Assembly: GCA_910578345.1 (NCBI GenBank) | Contig: CAJTRA010000003.1 | Span: 62,001-126,000 of the forward strand | Direction: 5' to 3' | Length of the DNA stretch: 64,000 nt | Source: an uncultured Lachnospiraceae bacterium | GTDB taxonomy: Bacteria > Bacillota > Clostridia > Lachnospirales > Lachnospiraceae | Shown: positions 7,192-15,338 of the stretch, piece after piece | Numbering within the stretch: position 1 is the stretch's first letter | Layout: every line of letters starts with the position of its first letter | Program-made: the position numbers and the translations under genes | The notes under the pieces: model-generated | Database searches by the model: none | What the model was told of the DNA's origin: nothing | Seen by the model: the letters and a program-made list of their open reading frames with translations, nothing else

Positions 7192-8763
7192 ATGAAACGA
7201 AGCCCTGATAAGCAACTTCAGCCAGATTTTGATGTCTATTACCTGTTTACGACTCTTTATTTGTTTTTTCTTCCTTCTGTTATCCTTATTCTCTCTATTA
7301 TTTACAACGTAGATTGTGTTTTGGATCTTGATATTTTTGTGCCTGTGCTGCCGTTTTTAACTGCGGTAGTAATTTTTCTCTGCACTTATTTGTGTATTGG
7401 ATTTTTTAAATTTCCAAAACCTGATAATCTGTTTGGAATCTATTTGCCCATCATCGTAAACTTTGCATGGCAGTTTTTATTATGGATTCTTTTTAATTTA
7501 TTTGGTGATAATAACAGTACTCTTTTGATTGCTTTATTATCTGTTAACCTCTATGGCATTTATGAGACGGATGCTATGAATCTGCAGTTGACACAGCTTA
7601 CTGGCTGGATCTATAATGCTGCAGTTTTCAGTGGATTTTTGGCAGGAGAGAGACTGGCCTTTTTTAAAACAAAGATATGCAGACAACCCATTAATCGTAG
7701 ATCCATACGTCTGGTATTGATTGGCTGCGCAGTGGCATTACTGATAAGTGAAAGTATTTGGGTTTACAGACGCAGAAATATTGTAAAAACAGATCCAGCA
7801 CATAATGGATATGGTTTTGCATACGAAAACGGATTGTCGAGTACTAATCTGGAACCTTATTACGTCGAGAATGAGGACAATATTCTGGCGCGGTTAAATG
7901 AGCCGGCTTCCTATACTGTATCAGATCCTAGATCCATGCCGGTTTTGGATGGCGCAGAAGCGGTATATCCGGTTTACTCTGCATTTGCTTATGCGTGTTA
8001 TGAGAATATCGACAGGATTCAGGCCTATGCCAAAAAGAACAGGTATAAGAGTTTTAATGTTCCGATGCCGATTGTTTTTAACAATTCTATTATTGCTTTT
8101 GAGAATTTACTTGCCGGAGAGTGTGATTTCTTTTTCGGTGCAAAACCATCCCAGGGACAACAGGAAATGGCAGAGAAGGCTGGCAAAGAACTTATCTTAA
8201 CGCCGATCGGCAGAGAAGCGTTTCTCTTTTTTGTGAATTCTGAAAATCCTATCAATGGACTGAGTTCAGCGCAGATCAGGGATATTTATTCCGGTAAAAT
8301 CAACAATTGGAAGAAAGTTGGAGGGGAAAACAAACGCATACTGCCTTTTCAGCGGCCCCAGAATTCCGGTTCCCAGACAATGATGGAATATTTTATGGGG
8401 GATGCTGTGATTAAACAGCCATTGGAGACGGAATATGTTGGCAGTATGGGAGACATGATCGTCAAAACAGCGAATTATCAAAACAATGAGGCTGCGATTG
8501 GCTATTCATTTCGATATTTTGCATCCATTATGGCAAAAGACACCGGAAATAGATCTCAGATCAAATATTTGTCTGTGGATGGTATCTATCCTGATACAGA
8601 CACAATTCAGTCTGGCGAATATCCGATTACTACAGAATTGTATGCGGTTTCACTTGCTGATAATCCAAATCCTGAAGTGAAACGGTTTCTGCAATGGATG
8701 ACAAGTACACAGGGACAGAAAATTGTAACAGATACCGGATATATTGCATTGCCGGTTCCATAA
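7192..8763 (+). CDS. Membrane-anchored PstS-like substrate-binding protein
   Basis: 523 residues. The first 190 or so contain five to six hydrophobic segments (about 16-38, 47-70, 83-106, 110-126, 143-160, 170-190). The remainder is a periplasmic-binding-protein-like domain of the PstS type: VYSAFAY near its start, SGKINNWKKVGG and RPQNSGSQTMMEYF, the latter resembling the phosphate-binding loop of PstS, and GAAIGYSF-like AAIGYSFRYF. The binding domain would face outside the cell. No ABC permease or ATPase adjoins it, so a sensory or scavenging role is possible. Codons are more AT-rich than in neighbours, which may hint at transfer. AAGGAAAG precedes the start. Confidence 0.8.
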   Translation: MKRSPDKQLQPDFDVYYLFTTLYLFFLPSVILILSIIYNVDCVLDLDIFVPVLPFLTAVVIFLCTYLCIGFFKFPKPDNLFGIYLPIIVNFAWQFLLWILFNLFGDNNSTLLIALLSVNLYGIYETDAMNLQLTQLTGWIYNAAVFSGFLAGERLAFFKTKICRQPINRRSIRLVLIGCAVALLISESIWVYRRRNIVKTDPAHNGYGFAYENGLSSTNLEPYYVENEDNILARLNEPASYTVSDPRSMPVLDGAEAVYPVYSAFAYACYENIDRIQAYAKKNRYKSFNVPMPIVFNNSIIAFENLLAGECDFFFGAKPSQGQQEMAEKAGKELILTPIGREAFLFFVNSENPINGLSSAQIRDIYSGKINNWKKVGGENKRILPFQRPQNSGSQTMMEYFMGDAVIKQPLETEYVGSMGDMIVKTANYQNNEAAIGYSFRYFASIMAKDTGNRSQIKYLSVDGIYPDTDTIQSGEYPITTELYAVSLADNPNPEVKRFLQWMTSTQGQKIVTDTGYIALPVP

Positions 8764-8838
8764 TTTCCAAAAGATGTAAAGAATTAAGCAATAACGTTTG
8801 AATTCATGTTAAGGGAGAAGAGAAATTCCACTGCGCCA

Positions 8839-8874
8839 TAACTATTCGCGAAACACAAGTTTAACGAATAGTTA
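8839..8874. repeat. 10-bp inverted repeat in convergent intergenic space
   Basis: TAACTATTCG (8839-8848) and CGAATAGTTA (8865-8874) are perfect arms with a 16-base centre. They lie between the convergent 3' ends of the PstS-like gene and the small membrane protein. There is no flanking T-run on either strand, so a terminator role is uncertain. Confidence 0.4.
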
Positions 8875-8877
8875 GTA

Positions 8878-9126
8878 CTATAAACCCTTGCGCTCCCGAT
8901 AATCCTCTGTGCTGTTATATTTCGTGACATAAGTCCGGTAGCCGTTATCTGCATCAAGCTTTGTCTGCCGCTTTCTGTCAGACCTGGGCTGTAAGTAAGT
9001 TTCCCGGTAATGACGCACCGTATCGATTTCCTGCATGGACGCTTTCCGTTTTTTGGAGGCATAACGCATATAGACATAGATTGCAATGACGATCATGACC
9101 GTTAAGATCAAAGCAGCCGTTGACAT
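8878..9126 (-). CDS. Small single-pass membrane protein, unknown function
   Basis: 82 residues: an N-terminal membrane helix (about 4-21, AALILTVMIVIAIYVYMRY) followed by a highly charged, Arg/Lys/Tyr-rich cytoplasmic tail with no recognised domain. The start has GGAAAGAG upstream. It follows dtd in the same direction after 59 bp and may be the last gene of an AI-2E permease-dtd unit. Coding is favoured over the other frames by its start site and helix; the family is not known to me. Confidence 0.6.
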   Translation of the reverse strand: MSTAALILTVMIVIAIYVYMRYASKKRKASMQEIDTVRHYRETYLQPRSDRKRQTKLDADNGYRTYVTKYNSTEDYRERKGL

Positions 9127-9185
9127 TTCTCTTTCCTTCTTTCTTATTGTTTGATCAGATTGCGACAGATAGGGATTCTGATTCT

Positions 9186-9632
9186 TTATAGCGTATCAGA
9201 ATCAAGCCAAATGGTAAATGGGCCGTCATTCACCAGAGAAACCTGCATTTCTGCACCAAATTGCCCATGTGCGACCCTGGGCACCTGTTCTTTGCATTTT
9301 GAGAGAATATATTCATACAGAGTCTCGGCGAGTTCAGGTTTTCCGGCATCGAGAAAGGAAGGACGGTTTCCGTGAGTGCAATCTGCATACAATGTGAATT
9401 GTGAAATAATTAACAATCCGCCATTGACAGAGGCAAGATTCAAGTTTGTTTTATCATTCTCATCACTGAAAATCCGCATCTGGATCAGCTTACGGATCAT
9501 TTTATCGGCAATTTCTTTCGTGTCTGTGTTAGAGATTCCTACCAATACACACAAACCCTTATCGATCTCCCCAACAGTATTGCCATCGATCATAACGCTT
9601 GCTCTATTTACCCGTTGAATCAGAAATCTCAT
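9186..9632 (-). CDS. dtd: D-aminoacyl-tRNA deacylase
   Basis: 148 residues from the ATG at 9632 (MRFLIQRV), the usual Dtd beginning; upstream in-frame codons overlap the permease gene and add a basic non-Dtd extension. Family motifs include VMIDGN, GLCVLVGIS, NGGLLIISQFTLYAD near residue 75 and GPFTIWLDS near the C-terminus. The enzyme removes D-amino acids (and glycine from tRNA-Ala) from mischarged tRNA. The start lies within the last 29 bases of the AI-2E permease gene, which suggests coupled translation. Confidence 0.93.
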   Translation of the reverse strand: MRFLIQRVNRASVMIDGNTVGEIDKGLCVLVGISNTDTKEIADKMIRKLIQMRIFSDENDKTNLNLASVNGGLLIISQFTLYADCTHGNRPSFLDAGKPELAETLYEYILSKCKEQVPRVAHGQFGAEMQVSLVNDGPFTIWLDSDTL

Positions 9633-10911
9633 GGCTGCTGCTCTCCTCTTTCTTCTTTTTCTTTTTGACAGGTACATATTTGGTAAAGGCTTTCTTCTCA
9701 TCGATCTGTCCTACGGTCATATAAGGCTGTAGATCTGTGGGAAGCTCCTTCCTGCGGAGCATGTTATTGATGACAGACTTAACCCCGGCATAAAATACCG
9801 CAAAGATCGGCACGCCGACTACCATGCCAAGGACGCCAAATAATCCTCCAAATATAGTGATGGAAAAGATTACCCAGAAACCGGACAATCCGGTAGAGTC
9901 TCCCAGGATCTTCGGCCCAAGAATATTACCGTCAAATTGTTGGATAATCAGAATCAATATAATAAAGTAGAGCGCCTGCAGAGGATCCACCATCAAGACA
10001 AGTAAAGCGCTGGGCGCTCCGCCGATCCAGGGACCAAAAAACGGGATAACATTCGTCACGCCGATAATGACGCTTACAAGAATGGCGTAAGGGGTGCCGA
10101 TAATATTGGTACAGACAAAGCAAATGATACCGATGATGATAGAATCCACAATCTTACCGCCGATAAAACCAATAAAGGTGTCGTGGATAAAACGAAAATT
10201 GGAAATCACCTCATTGCCTGCTTTCCGGTCAAACAGGGCGTAGACGATCTTCTTTGCCTGCCCCGCAAATTTCTCCTTGCTGCCAAGGACATAGATCGAA
10301 ATGATAAAACCGATGATAAAATTCCAGAGGGCCTTGAGAATCCCCAGCACACTCAAAGACAGCGTTTTGACTAAGGAATTGATATTTGGAAGAATATTGG
10401 TGTTAAAGTAGTCAAGCAGCTTGGGAGAATATTGTGCCAGAAGATCGTTGACAGTCTGCTCAAGGTCAGGGTTATTCTTCATGAGCCCTAGTGCCCAGTG
10501 ATTGAGGTTGTTGATATAGATAGGAAACTGAAAAATAATACTCTGAATACTGCGAACGACTTCCGGAATAATCAAACCGAAAAACTCATACATCACGACT
10601 GTGATCAAAATGACAGTCACAAAGATCGAGACACCGCGGATTCTCCGCTCACTTTTGGCGCCACCTGCCAGTTTCATCTTTCTGTAAAGAGGTTCGATCA
10701 CATTGCGTTCAATCTTATTTAAAATAGGGGTCATCAGATAAGCCAGAACAAAACCGTCAATGATGGGCATGGCAATACCGATCACCGTTTTTATGCCATC
10801 GGAAAAGCTGGATCTGTGAAACAAAATATAATAGAATAAAATACTTGCCACGATCACCAGAAAGGCTGTGATACCCCAGTAAAAATACTTCTTATCGATT
10901 TTAAATTTCAT
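9604..10911 (-). CDS. AI-2E family membrane permease
   Basis: 435 residues from ATG 10911 (MKFKIDKKYFYWG); a TTG at 10938 with AGAGG upstream is an alternative start adding nine residues. Family hallmarks are an N-terminal pair of membrane helices, a long central helical region (EVVRSIQSI, about 120-190), then the conserved membrane segments with FFGPWIGGAP and FDGNILGPKILG typical of Pfam AI-2E_transport. Members include TqsA and Na+/H+ antiporter-like proteins, so substrate cannot be assigned. The C-terminus is a Lys-rich tail. Confidence 0.88.
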   Translation of the reverse strand: MKFKIDKKYFYWGITAFLVIVASILFYYILFHRSSFSDGIKTVIGIAMPIIDGFVLAYLMTPILNKIERNVIEPLYRKMKLAGGAKSERRIRGVSIFVTVILITVVMYEFFGLIIPEVVRSIQSIIFQFPIYINNLNHWALGLMKNNPDLEQTVNDLLAQYSPKLLDYFNTNILPNINSLVKTLSLSVLGILKALWNFIIGFIISIYVLGSKEKFAGQAKKIVYALFDRKAGNEVISNFRFIHDTFIGFIGGKIVDSIIIGIICFVCTNIIGTPYAILVSVIIGVTNVIPFFGPWIGGAPSALLVLMVDPLQALYFIILILIIQQFDGNILGPKILGDSTGLSGFWVIFSITIFGGLFGVLGMVVGVPIFAVFYAGVKSVINNMLRRKELPTDLQPYMTVGQIDEKKAFTKYVPVKKKKKKEESSSHEISDSTGK

Positions 10912-11140
10912 GACTGCATCTACACTCCTGCGATCCAAATAAGATACCTCTAGTATACCATTTTTTTCATGAACTGTATTACATTTTATAAAAAATTAAT
11001 GCCATCTGAACAAAGATTCTGTATAATAGAGCTGTCAGTGTTTACACGGACCGATACCAATTTGAGAATCGATGAATCCGTTGATCAGACGCTCTGTCGG
11101 TCATCAGATTCACCGATTGAGCGGAAGGAATAAAGCAAAG

Positions 11141-11857
11141 ATGAAATTACAGCAGCTATACAGCCTTACACGGAAAGCAATCGATGATTATCATATGATC
11201 CAGCCAGGGGATCAGATTGCTGTTGGAATTTCTGGCGGCAAAGACAGTTTGACACTGCTTTATGCCTTGCAGGGACTGCGCCGGTTCTATCCGAATCCTT
11301 TTACCCTGTATGCAGTGACAATAGACTTAGGATTCGACAATTTGAATTTGGACAGGATCAAAGCGTTATGTGATGCGCTTGCAGTAGAATATCATATTGT
11401 CAAAACTGATATCAGTAAGATCATATTTGAAGACCGCAGGGAAAGTAATCCATGTTCTCTGTGTGCCAAAATGAGGAAAGGCGCCCTAAATGACGCCATG
11501 AAGAACATAGGATGCAATAAAATAGCCTATGCACATCACAAGGACGATGTGGTGGAGACGATGATGATGTCTCTAATCTATGAAGGACGTTTTCATACGT
11601 TTCGTCCGGTGACCTATTTAGACCGCACGGATCTGACCGTTATACGGCCTTTGATCTATATGCGGGAGGCAGATGTCGTCGGATTTGTCAATCAGTATAA
11701 AGTGCCTGTCGTCAAAAGTCCCTGCCCTGCCGACGGGCACACCAAACGGGAATATATTAAGAATCTTCTACGTGAGATCAACCGGGATGCGCCTGGTGTG
11801 AAAGAAAGAATGTTTACAGCAATCCAAAACGGCAACCTGGAAGGATGGAACTTATAA
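11141..11857 (+). CDS. TtcA-like tRNA 2-thiocytidine synthetase (PP-loop ATPase)
   Basis: 238 residues from ATG 11141 (MKLQQLYSLTRKA), preceded by AAGGA; an upstream ATG at 11072 lacks a ribosome binding site. The PP-loop SGGKDSLTLLY lies at about residue 31, followed by CSLC (CxxC) at about residue 104 and a further Cys in KSPCPADG, matching the iron-sulfur ligands of TtcA, which thiolates cytidine 32 of tRNA. Other TtcA/TtuA-family roles are possible. A TATAAT at 11022-11027 lacks a clear -35. The next gene starts on its stop codon (TAATG). Confidence 0.82.
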   Translation: MKLQQLYSLTRKAIDDYHMIQPGDQIAVGISGGKDSLTLLYALQGLRRFYPNPFTLYAVTIDLGFDNLNLDRIKALCDALAVEYHIVKTDISKIIFEDRRESNPCSLCAKMRKGALNDAMKNIGCNKIAYAHHKDDVVETMMMSLIYEGRFHTFRPVTYLDRTDLTVIRPLIYMREADVVGFVNQYKVPVVKSPCPADGHTKREYIKNLLREINRDAPGVKERMFTAIQNGNLEGWNL

Positions 11858-12936
11858 TGGACCCCAGAAATAAGAAAACAAATTACCATGCCCAACATAA
11901 TATCGATCAGATAGAGAAAATGCGGGAAGTCTTAGAGACTCTTCCGCCGTTCTGCAAACAGTTTTTCCGCGGAATCAGTGACAATACTTCAGAAAGAACA
12001 CGACTTGCCTATGCCTATGATATCCGGGTCTTTTTTGAATATCTTCATGAGAACAATAAGAGTTTGCAGCATATGGAGATCAGACAGTTTCCTCTGTCGC
12101 TCTTAGAGCAGCTCACGAGGGAAGATATCGAGGAATATATGGAATACCTCGGTTATTATAAGAAAGAGGGCAAAGAATATACGAATGATGAACGGGGCAA
12201 AAAGAGAAAACTGGCTTCGTTAAGAAGCTTCTACAACTATTATTACCAGGCAGAATTGATTGAAAAGAATCCGGCGGTCCTTGTTCCTATGCCGAAGCTG
12301 CACGAGAAAGAGATCATCCGTCTGGATCCGGCTGAGGTAGCGATACTCTTAGACCAGGTAGAGGAAGGCACCGGACTCACCAAAGCCCAGAAGCGTTTCC
12401 ATCAGGTGACAAAAATAAGAGATGTTGCATTGCTTACGCTGCTGCTTGGAACCGGGATCCGAGTCTCTGAATGCGTTGGGCTTGATATTGAGGACGTTGA
12501 TTTCAGAAATAACGGTATCAGGATCATACGCAAAGGAGGATATGAAGCGGTAGTTTATTTTGGAGAAGAGGTTGAGAAAGCGCTTCAGGATTATCTGGAA
12601 GAACGTCATCATATGATTCCACAATCTGGCCATGAGAATGCGCTCTTCCTGTCTATGCAGAACAAGAGAATGTCCGTGCGTGCGGTAGAGAATATGGTCA
12701 AGAAATACTCCGCAACAGTCACAAGTCTTAAGAAGATCACACCACATAAACTTCGGAGTACCTATGGCACGACGCTCTACAAGGAAACAGGGGATATCTA
12801 TCTGGTCGCAGACGTTCTGGGGCATAAAGATGTCAATACGACCAGAAAACATTATGCCGCTTTAGAAGACGACAGACGCCGCTATGCTGCACGCCAGGTC
12901 CGGTTAAGGGAAGATCTTCCGGGAAAATCTGATTAA
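11857..12936 (+). CDS. Xer-type tyrosine recombinase
   Basis: 359 residues from ATG 11857, overlapping the ttcA-like stop by one base. An N-terminal SAM-like core-binding domain (about 35-150) precedes the catalytic domain with Arg in LLLGTGIRVSE, Lys in IIRKGGYE, HKLRSTYG (HxxR), LGHKDV and the nucleophile in RKHYAAL. This complete R-K-H-R-H-Y set implies activity. Length and sequence resemble the XerC/XerD and XerS-like chromosome dimer resolvases of Firmicutes, the longer XerS-like kind in particular; no att sites or phage genes adjoin it, so an element integrase is less likely. Confidence 0.85.
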   Translation: MDPRNKKTNYHAQHNIDQIEKMREVLETLPPFCKQFFRGISDNTSERTRLAYAYDIRVFFEYLHENNKSLQHMEIRQFPLSLLEQLTREDIEEYMEYLGYYKKEGKEYTNDERGKKRKLASLRSFYNYYYQAELIEKNPAVLVPMPKLHEKEIIRLDPAEVAILLDQVEEGTGLTKAQKRFHQVTKIRDVALLTLLLGTGIRVSECVGLDIEDVDFRNNGIRIIRKGGYEAVVYFGEEVEKALQDYLEERHHMIPQSGHENALFLSMQNKRMSVRAVENMVKKYSATVTSLKKITPHKLRSTYGTTLYKETGDIYLVADVLGHKDVNTTRKHYAALEDDRRRYAARQVRLREDLPGKSD

Positions 12937-12966
12937 GAGAAAATCTTCATAGGAAAACAGGCTGTA

Positions 12967-13431
12967 TCAGGGCATATAAGAGGCATAATAGGGAACGATC
13001 AGATATTCTCCATAATGGATTGAATCGCCAGCCAGGGAATTCATGCTCTTAATCTCATCAATATAGTCTGTGATCGATTCATAATGCTCCTCATCCATAT
13101 ACTCTGCGGCGATAGACCACAGGGTGTCTGTGCTGGAAATAACGATGCTCTTATAATACTTATGGGAAAGATCCGGTTCATTCTTCGCATTGGACCGGAA
13201 GGTATTTAAGGTAAAGGAACAAGCAATAATCAGACATAGGGTCATGAGAAACAGAAGAAAATGTCGTCTTATCTCCTGCTGTCTCCGAATACGGTTTCTC
13301 AGGATCCTCTGTTCTCTCCTTTGGTTTCCTGTCTTCCTGCTGTCGGAATCTCTCAGACTGTCAATTTCTCTTCCTAAAGCCTGGATGCTTCTCTGTGTAC
13401 CATAAATTCGTTCGGTAGCTTCTGCATACAT
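12967..13431 (-). CDS. YneA-like LysM protein, probable SOS division inhibitor
   Basis: 154 residues: a charged cytoplasmic N-terminus with several Arg-rich stretches (1-58), one membrane helix (about 59-77, FLLFLMTLCLIIACSF), then an extracellular LysM domain (about 94-150, SSTDTLWSIAAEYM and GEYLIVP). This is the layout of Bacillus YneA, which delays septation during DNA damage, though the cytoplasmic part is longer here. Divergent from lexA across a cluster of LexA boxes, as yneA is in Bacillus. Its own TTGACA-17-TATAAT promoter contains a LexA box. Function is inferred from layout and context. Confidence 0.82.
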   Translation of the reverse strand: MYAEATERIYGTQRSIQALGREIDSLRDSDSRKTGNQRREQRILRNRIRRQQEIRRHFLLFLMTLCLIIACSFTLNTFRSNAKNEPDLSHKYYKSIVISSTDTLWSIAAEYMDEEHYESITDYIDEIKSMNSLAGDSIHYGEYLIVPYYASYMP

Positions 13432-13558
13432 CTTCTCTCGCCATCTTTCTTCTCAATTGATCTTCTACCGTGATTTCCGATCCTCTCCTGCTCTTGCGAT
13501 CGGAAAAATCCGGTTTTGTCCTGTTCCGGTCCTTGTGTTAATTTCCTCCCGGATAAAA

Positions 13559-13583
13559 GAACGCATGTTGGGAACAAATGTTC
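13559..13583. promoter_or_regulatory. Two LexA (SOS) boxes in the YneA-like leader
   Basis: GAACAAATGTTC (13572-13583) is a perfect match to the Gram-positive SOS box GAAC-N4-GTTC. GAACGCATGTTG (13559-13570) beside it has one mismatch. Both lie just downstream of the likely transcription start of the YneA-like gene. Confidence 0.8.
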
Positions 13584-13595
13584 TTCATAGAAATG

Positions 13596-13624
13596 ATTAT
13601 ATCGAACATATTTTCGCATGTCAA
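13596..13624 (-). promoter_or_regulatory. Promoter of the YneA-like gene with internal LexA box
   Basis: On the minus strand TTGACA (13619-13624) and TATAAT (13596-13601) are separated by exactly 17 bases, a consensus sigma-A promoter. The spacer carries GAAAATATGTTC (13604-13615 on this strand), a one-mismatch LexA box, so repressor binding would block the polymerase. Confidence 0.85.
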
Positions 13625-13644
13625 TACTTTATCAGAAAAATATC

Positions 13645-13669
13645 GAACAAATATTCTGAATATATGTTT
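13645..13669. promoter_or_regulatory. LexA (SOS) boxes at the lexA promoter
   Basis: GAACAAATATTC (13645-13656) and GAATATATGTTT (13658-13669) each depart from GAAC-N4-GTTC by one or two bases. The second overlaps the -35 hexamer of the lexA promoter, fitting LexA autorepression. Confidence 0.7.
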
Positions 13670-13696
13670 GCTTTTTATCTTCTGTTATGGTATGAT
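13668..13696 (+). promoter_or_regulatory. lexA promoter
   Basis: TTGCTT (13668-13673), a 17-base spacer and TATGAT (13691-13696), giving a leader of about 160 nt before lexA. The -35 shares bases with an SOS box. The rest of the 432-bp divergent region (13432-13863) holds no gene I can support. Confidence 0.65.
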
Positions 13697-13863
13697 GAAG
13701 ACAAATCATTATCGTCAGCGACATTGAAAATTTCATTTTGTTCGGTAAAGGCTTCGGATCAGGCTTTTGCGGGAGACAAAAGAAGAAATTTACAGACAGC
13801 ATGCATTCCACAATGTGGCATGCATCATAGAAAATAAGAGGAGAAAGGATAAGGTTACTGCAT

Positions 13864-14481
13864 ATGGGATATGGTAAGATTACCGCGAAACAACAGGAAA
13901 TATTAAATTACATTAAAGATGAGATCCTGAAAAGAGGCTATCCGCCGGCAGTCCGGGAAATCTGTGAGGCGGTTCATTTGAAATCTACCTCTTCGGTGCA
14001 CTCTCATCTGGAGACGCTGGAGAAGAACGGTTATATCAAACGTGACCCTACGAAACCGCGTGCAATTGAAATCTGTGATGATAATTTCCAGATGGTACGG
14101 ACAGAGATGGTATCAATTCCTGTCATTGGACAGGTAGCTGCCGGACAGCCGATTTTGGCTGAGGAGAATATTGAAAGTTATTTTCCGGTTCCTGCAGAGT
14201 TTGTGCCCAGCGGAGAATCCTTTGCACTGAAAGTGAAAGGGGATTCCATGATCAATGCAGGTATTTTCAGCGGAGATCAGATTTTTGTGCGATGCTGCCA
14301 GACGGCAAACAATGGAGACACAGTCGTCGCACTGATCGACGACTCTGCGACGGTCAAGACTTTTTACAAAGAAGATGGACACATCCGTCTGCAGCCGGAG
14401 AATGATTCCATGGATCCGATTATCGTAGAAGACTGTCAAATTCTGGGGAAGGTTTTTGGCATATTCCGTTTATACCACTGA
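13864..14481 (+). CDS. lexA: LexA repressor of the SOS response
   Basis: 205 residues. The N-terminal winged helix-turn-helix (1-70: KQQEILNYIKDEI, STSSVHSHLETLEKNGYI) binds SOS boxes. The C-terminal S24 peptidase-like domain has the self-cleavage site Ala93-Gly94 (VAAGQP), catalytic Ser128 (GDSM) and Lys165 (ATVKTF), all intact, so RecA-stimulated autocleavage should work. The start has a GGAGAAAGGATAAGG stretch upstream. Several LexA boxes lie in the divergent region and a terminator follows the gene. Confidence 0.97.
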   Translation: MGYGKITAKQQEILNYIKDEILKRGYPPAVREICEAVHLKSTSSVHSHLETLEKNGYIKRDPTKPRAIEICDDNFQMVRTEMVSIPVIGQVAAGQPILAEENIESYFPVPAEFVPSGESFALKVKGDSMINAGIFSGDQIFVRCCQTANNGDTVVALIDDSATVKTFYKEDGHIRLQPENDSMDPIIVEDCQILGKVFGIFRLYH

Positions 14482-14581
14482 CAAATGTTTCGATCAATCG
14501 ATTGTGCATGACATCAGAAATTTTGTTTTCGTAGTTTGTTTATTTTTCCAGCATAGCGTTTCTCTATCATGACATACTAAT

Positions 14582-14619
14582 AGTGACTGTTTAGTTTATC
14601 TATGCAGTTACTGTTTTTT
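14582..14619 (+). terminator. Intrinsic terminator downstream of lexA
   Basis: AGTGACTG (14582-14589) pairs with CAGTTACT (14605-14612), eight pairs with one G-U, followed by GTTTTTT. It stands 100 bp after the lexA stop. Confidence 0.7.
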
Positions 14620-14668
14620 CGTATGATAGGAAAGTGAATCAGCTTAACGTTTCAGAATGGAGGGAATT

Positions 14669-14890
14669 ATGAAAAATAGAGGATTAGACTGTCTTGCACT
14701 GACAATAGCCATCATCGGTGCGATTAACTGGGGCTTGATCGGTCTTTTCAGCTTTGACCTTGTTGCTTTTATCTTTGGTAACATGTCATGGCTATCGAGG
14801 ATCATCTATGGCCTTGTGGGTATCGCTGGTCTCTATATTATCACCTTCTATATGTATGCGGGCGGTGACGTCAGGGAAGCGGAATCATAA
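14669..14890 (+). CDS. DUF378 family small membrane protein
   Basis: 73 residues from ATG 14669, which has GGAGGG five bases upstream; a further ATG at 14657 overlaps that site and is not the start. Two membrane helices (about 8-30 and 40-60) with the family motif IGAINWGLIGLF and RIIYGLVGIAGLY identify Pfam DUF378. Function is unknown; these proteins are common in Firmicutes. It sits between the lexA terminator and a strong 13-bp terminator, so it is probably transcribed alone. Confidence 0.88.
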   Translation: MKNRGLDCLALTIAIIGAINWGLIGLFSFDLVAFIFGNMSWLSRIIYGLVGIAGLYIITFYMYAGGDVREAES

Positions 14891-14901
14891 GTGGATCAGA
14901 G

Positions 14902-14945
14902 AAAGGAACCGGCAGAATCTTATATCATGCCGGTTCCTTTCTTTC
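14902..14945. terminator. Strong terminator, probably bidirectional
   Basis: AAAGGAACCGGCA (14902-14914) and TGCCGGTTCCTTT (14928-14940) form a perfect 13-bp stem with a 13-base loop, followed by CTTTCT. It separates the DUF378 gene from the convergent rsfS operon. Confidence 0.85.
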
Positions 14946-14957
14946 TATATCATTATC

Positions 14958-14994
14958 CTATAGTAAGCGACATTTCTAATGTCGTTAACTATAG
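14958..14994. repeat. Inverted repeat over the rsfS stop codon
   Basis: Nested arms CTATAGT (14958-14964)/ACTATAG (14988-14994) and CGACATT (14968-14974)/AATGTCG (14978-14984) with a TCT loop. The rsfS stop lies within it. There is no T-run on the minus-strand side, so it may protect or fold the transcript end rather than terminate it. Confidence 0.45.
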
Positions 14995-15338
14995 AAAGCG
15001 TTATGATCCATCAGTCTGCCGTCTCTCCAGATCCGTTCCAGATCATAAAACAGACGGTTTTCCTTATCAAAGATGTGAACGATCACATCATGAAAATCAA
15101 GCAGTACCCAATTTGCATTTTGATAACCCTCAATCTGCCTGAGTGACACGCCGGCTCGTTCAAGTGTCTCTTCTACATGATCAGAAAGTGCCTGGATCTG
15201 ACTGTGGTTTGTTCCATTTGCGATGATAAAGTAGTCGGCGATCACGGAGACTTCACTGATATCGATGGTCTTGATTTCCTCTGCTTTCTTATCCTCTAAT
15301 GCCTGTATGGCCAGTTTTGCAATTTCTTTACTGTTCAT
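14985..15338 (-). CDS. rsfS: Ribosomal silencing factor RsfS
   Basis: 117 residues. The family core is plain: KAEEIKTIDISEVSVIADYF, split as TIDISEV and ADYFIIANG, then QIEGYQNANWVLLDF and DVIVHIFDKENR with YDLERIW. RsfS binds L14 on the 50S subunit and blocks subunit joining when nutrients are short. Its ATG overlaps the yqeK stop by four bases (translational coupling), and AAGGAATATTCT precedes the start. Last gene of the nadD-yqeK-rsfS group. Confidence 0.95.
   Translation of the reverse strand: MNSKEIAKLAIQALEDKKAEEIKTIDISEVSVIADYFIIANGTNHSQIQALSDHVEETLERAGVSLRQIEGYQNANWVLLDFHDVIVHIFDKENRLFYDLERIWRDGRLMDHNAFYS

Noticed and set aside
11857..12936. The tyrosine recombinase as integrase of a mobile element.
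   Set aside because: No att-like direct repeats, phage or conjugation genes or tRNA end are near, and it is joined to the ttcA-like gene by a TAATG overlap, so a Xer-type housekeeping role is more likely.
13374..13619. An 81-codon minus-strand frame across the SOS region.
   Set aside because: It overlaps the YneA-like gene, starts inside its promoter and shows no domain character; LexA boxes and promoters explain this DNA.
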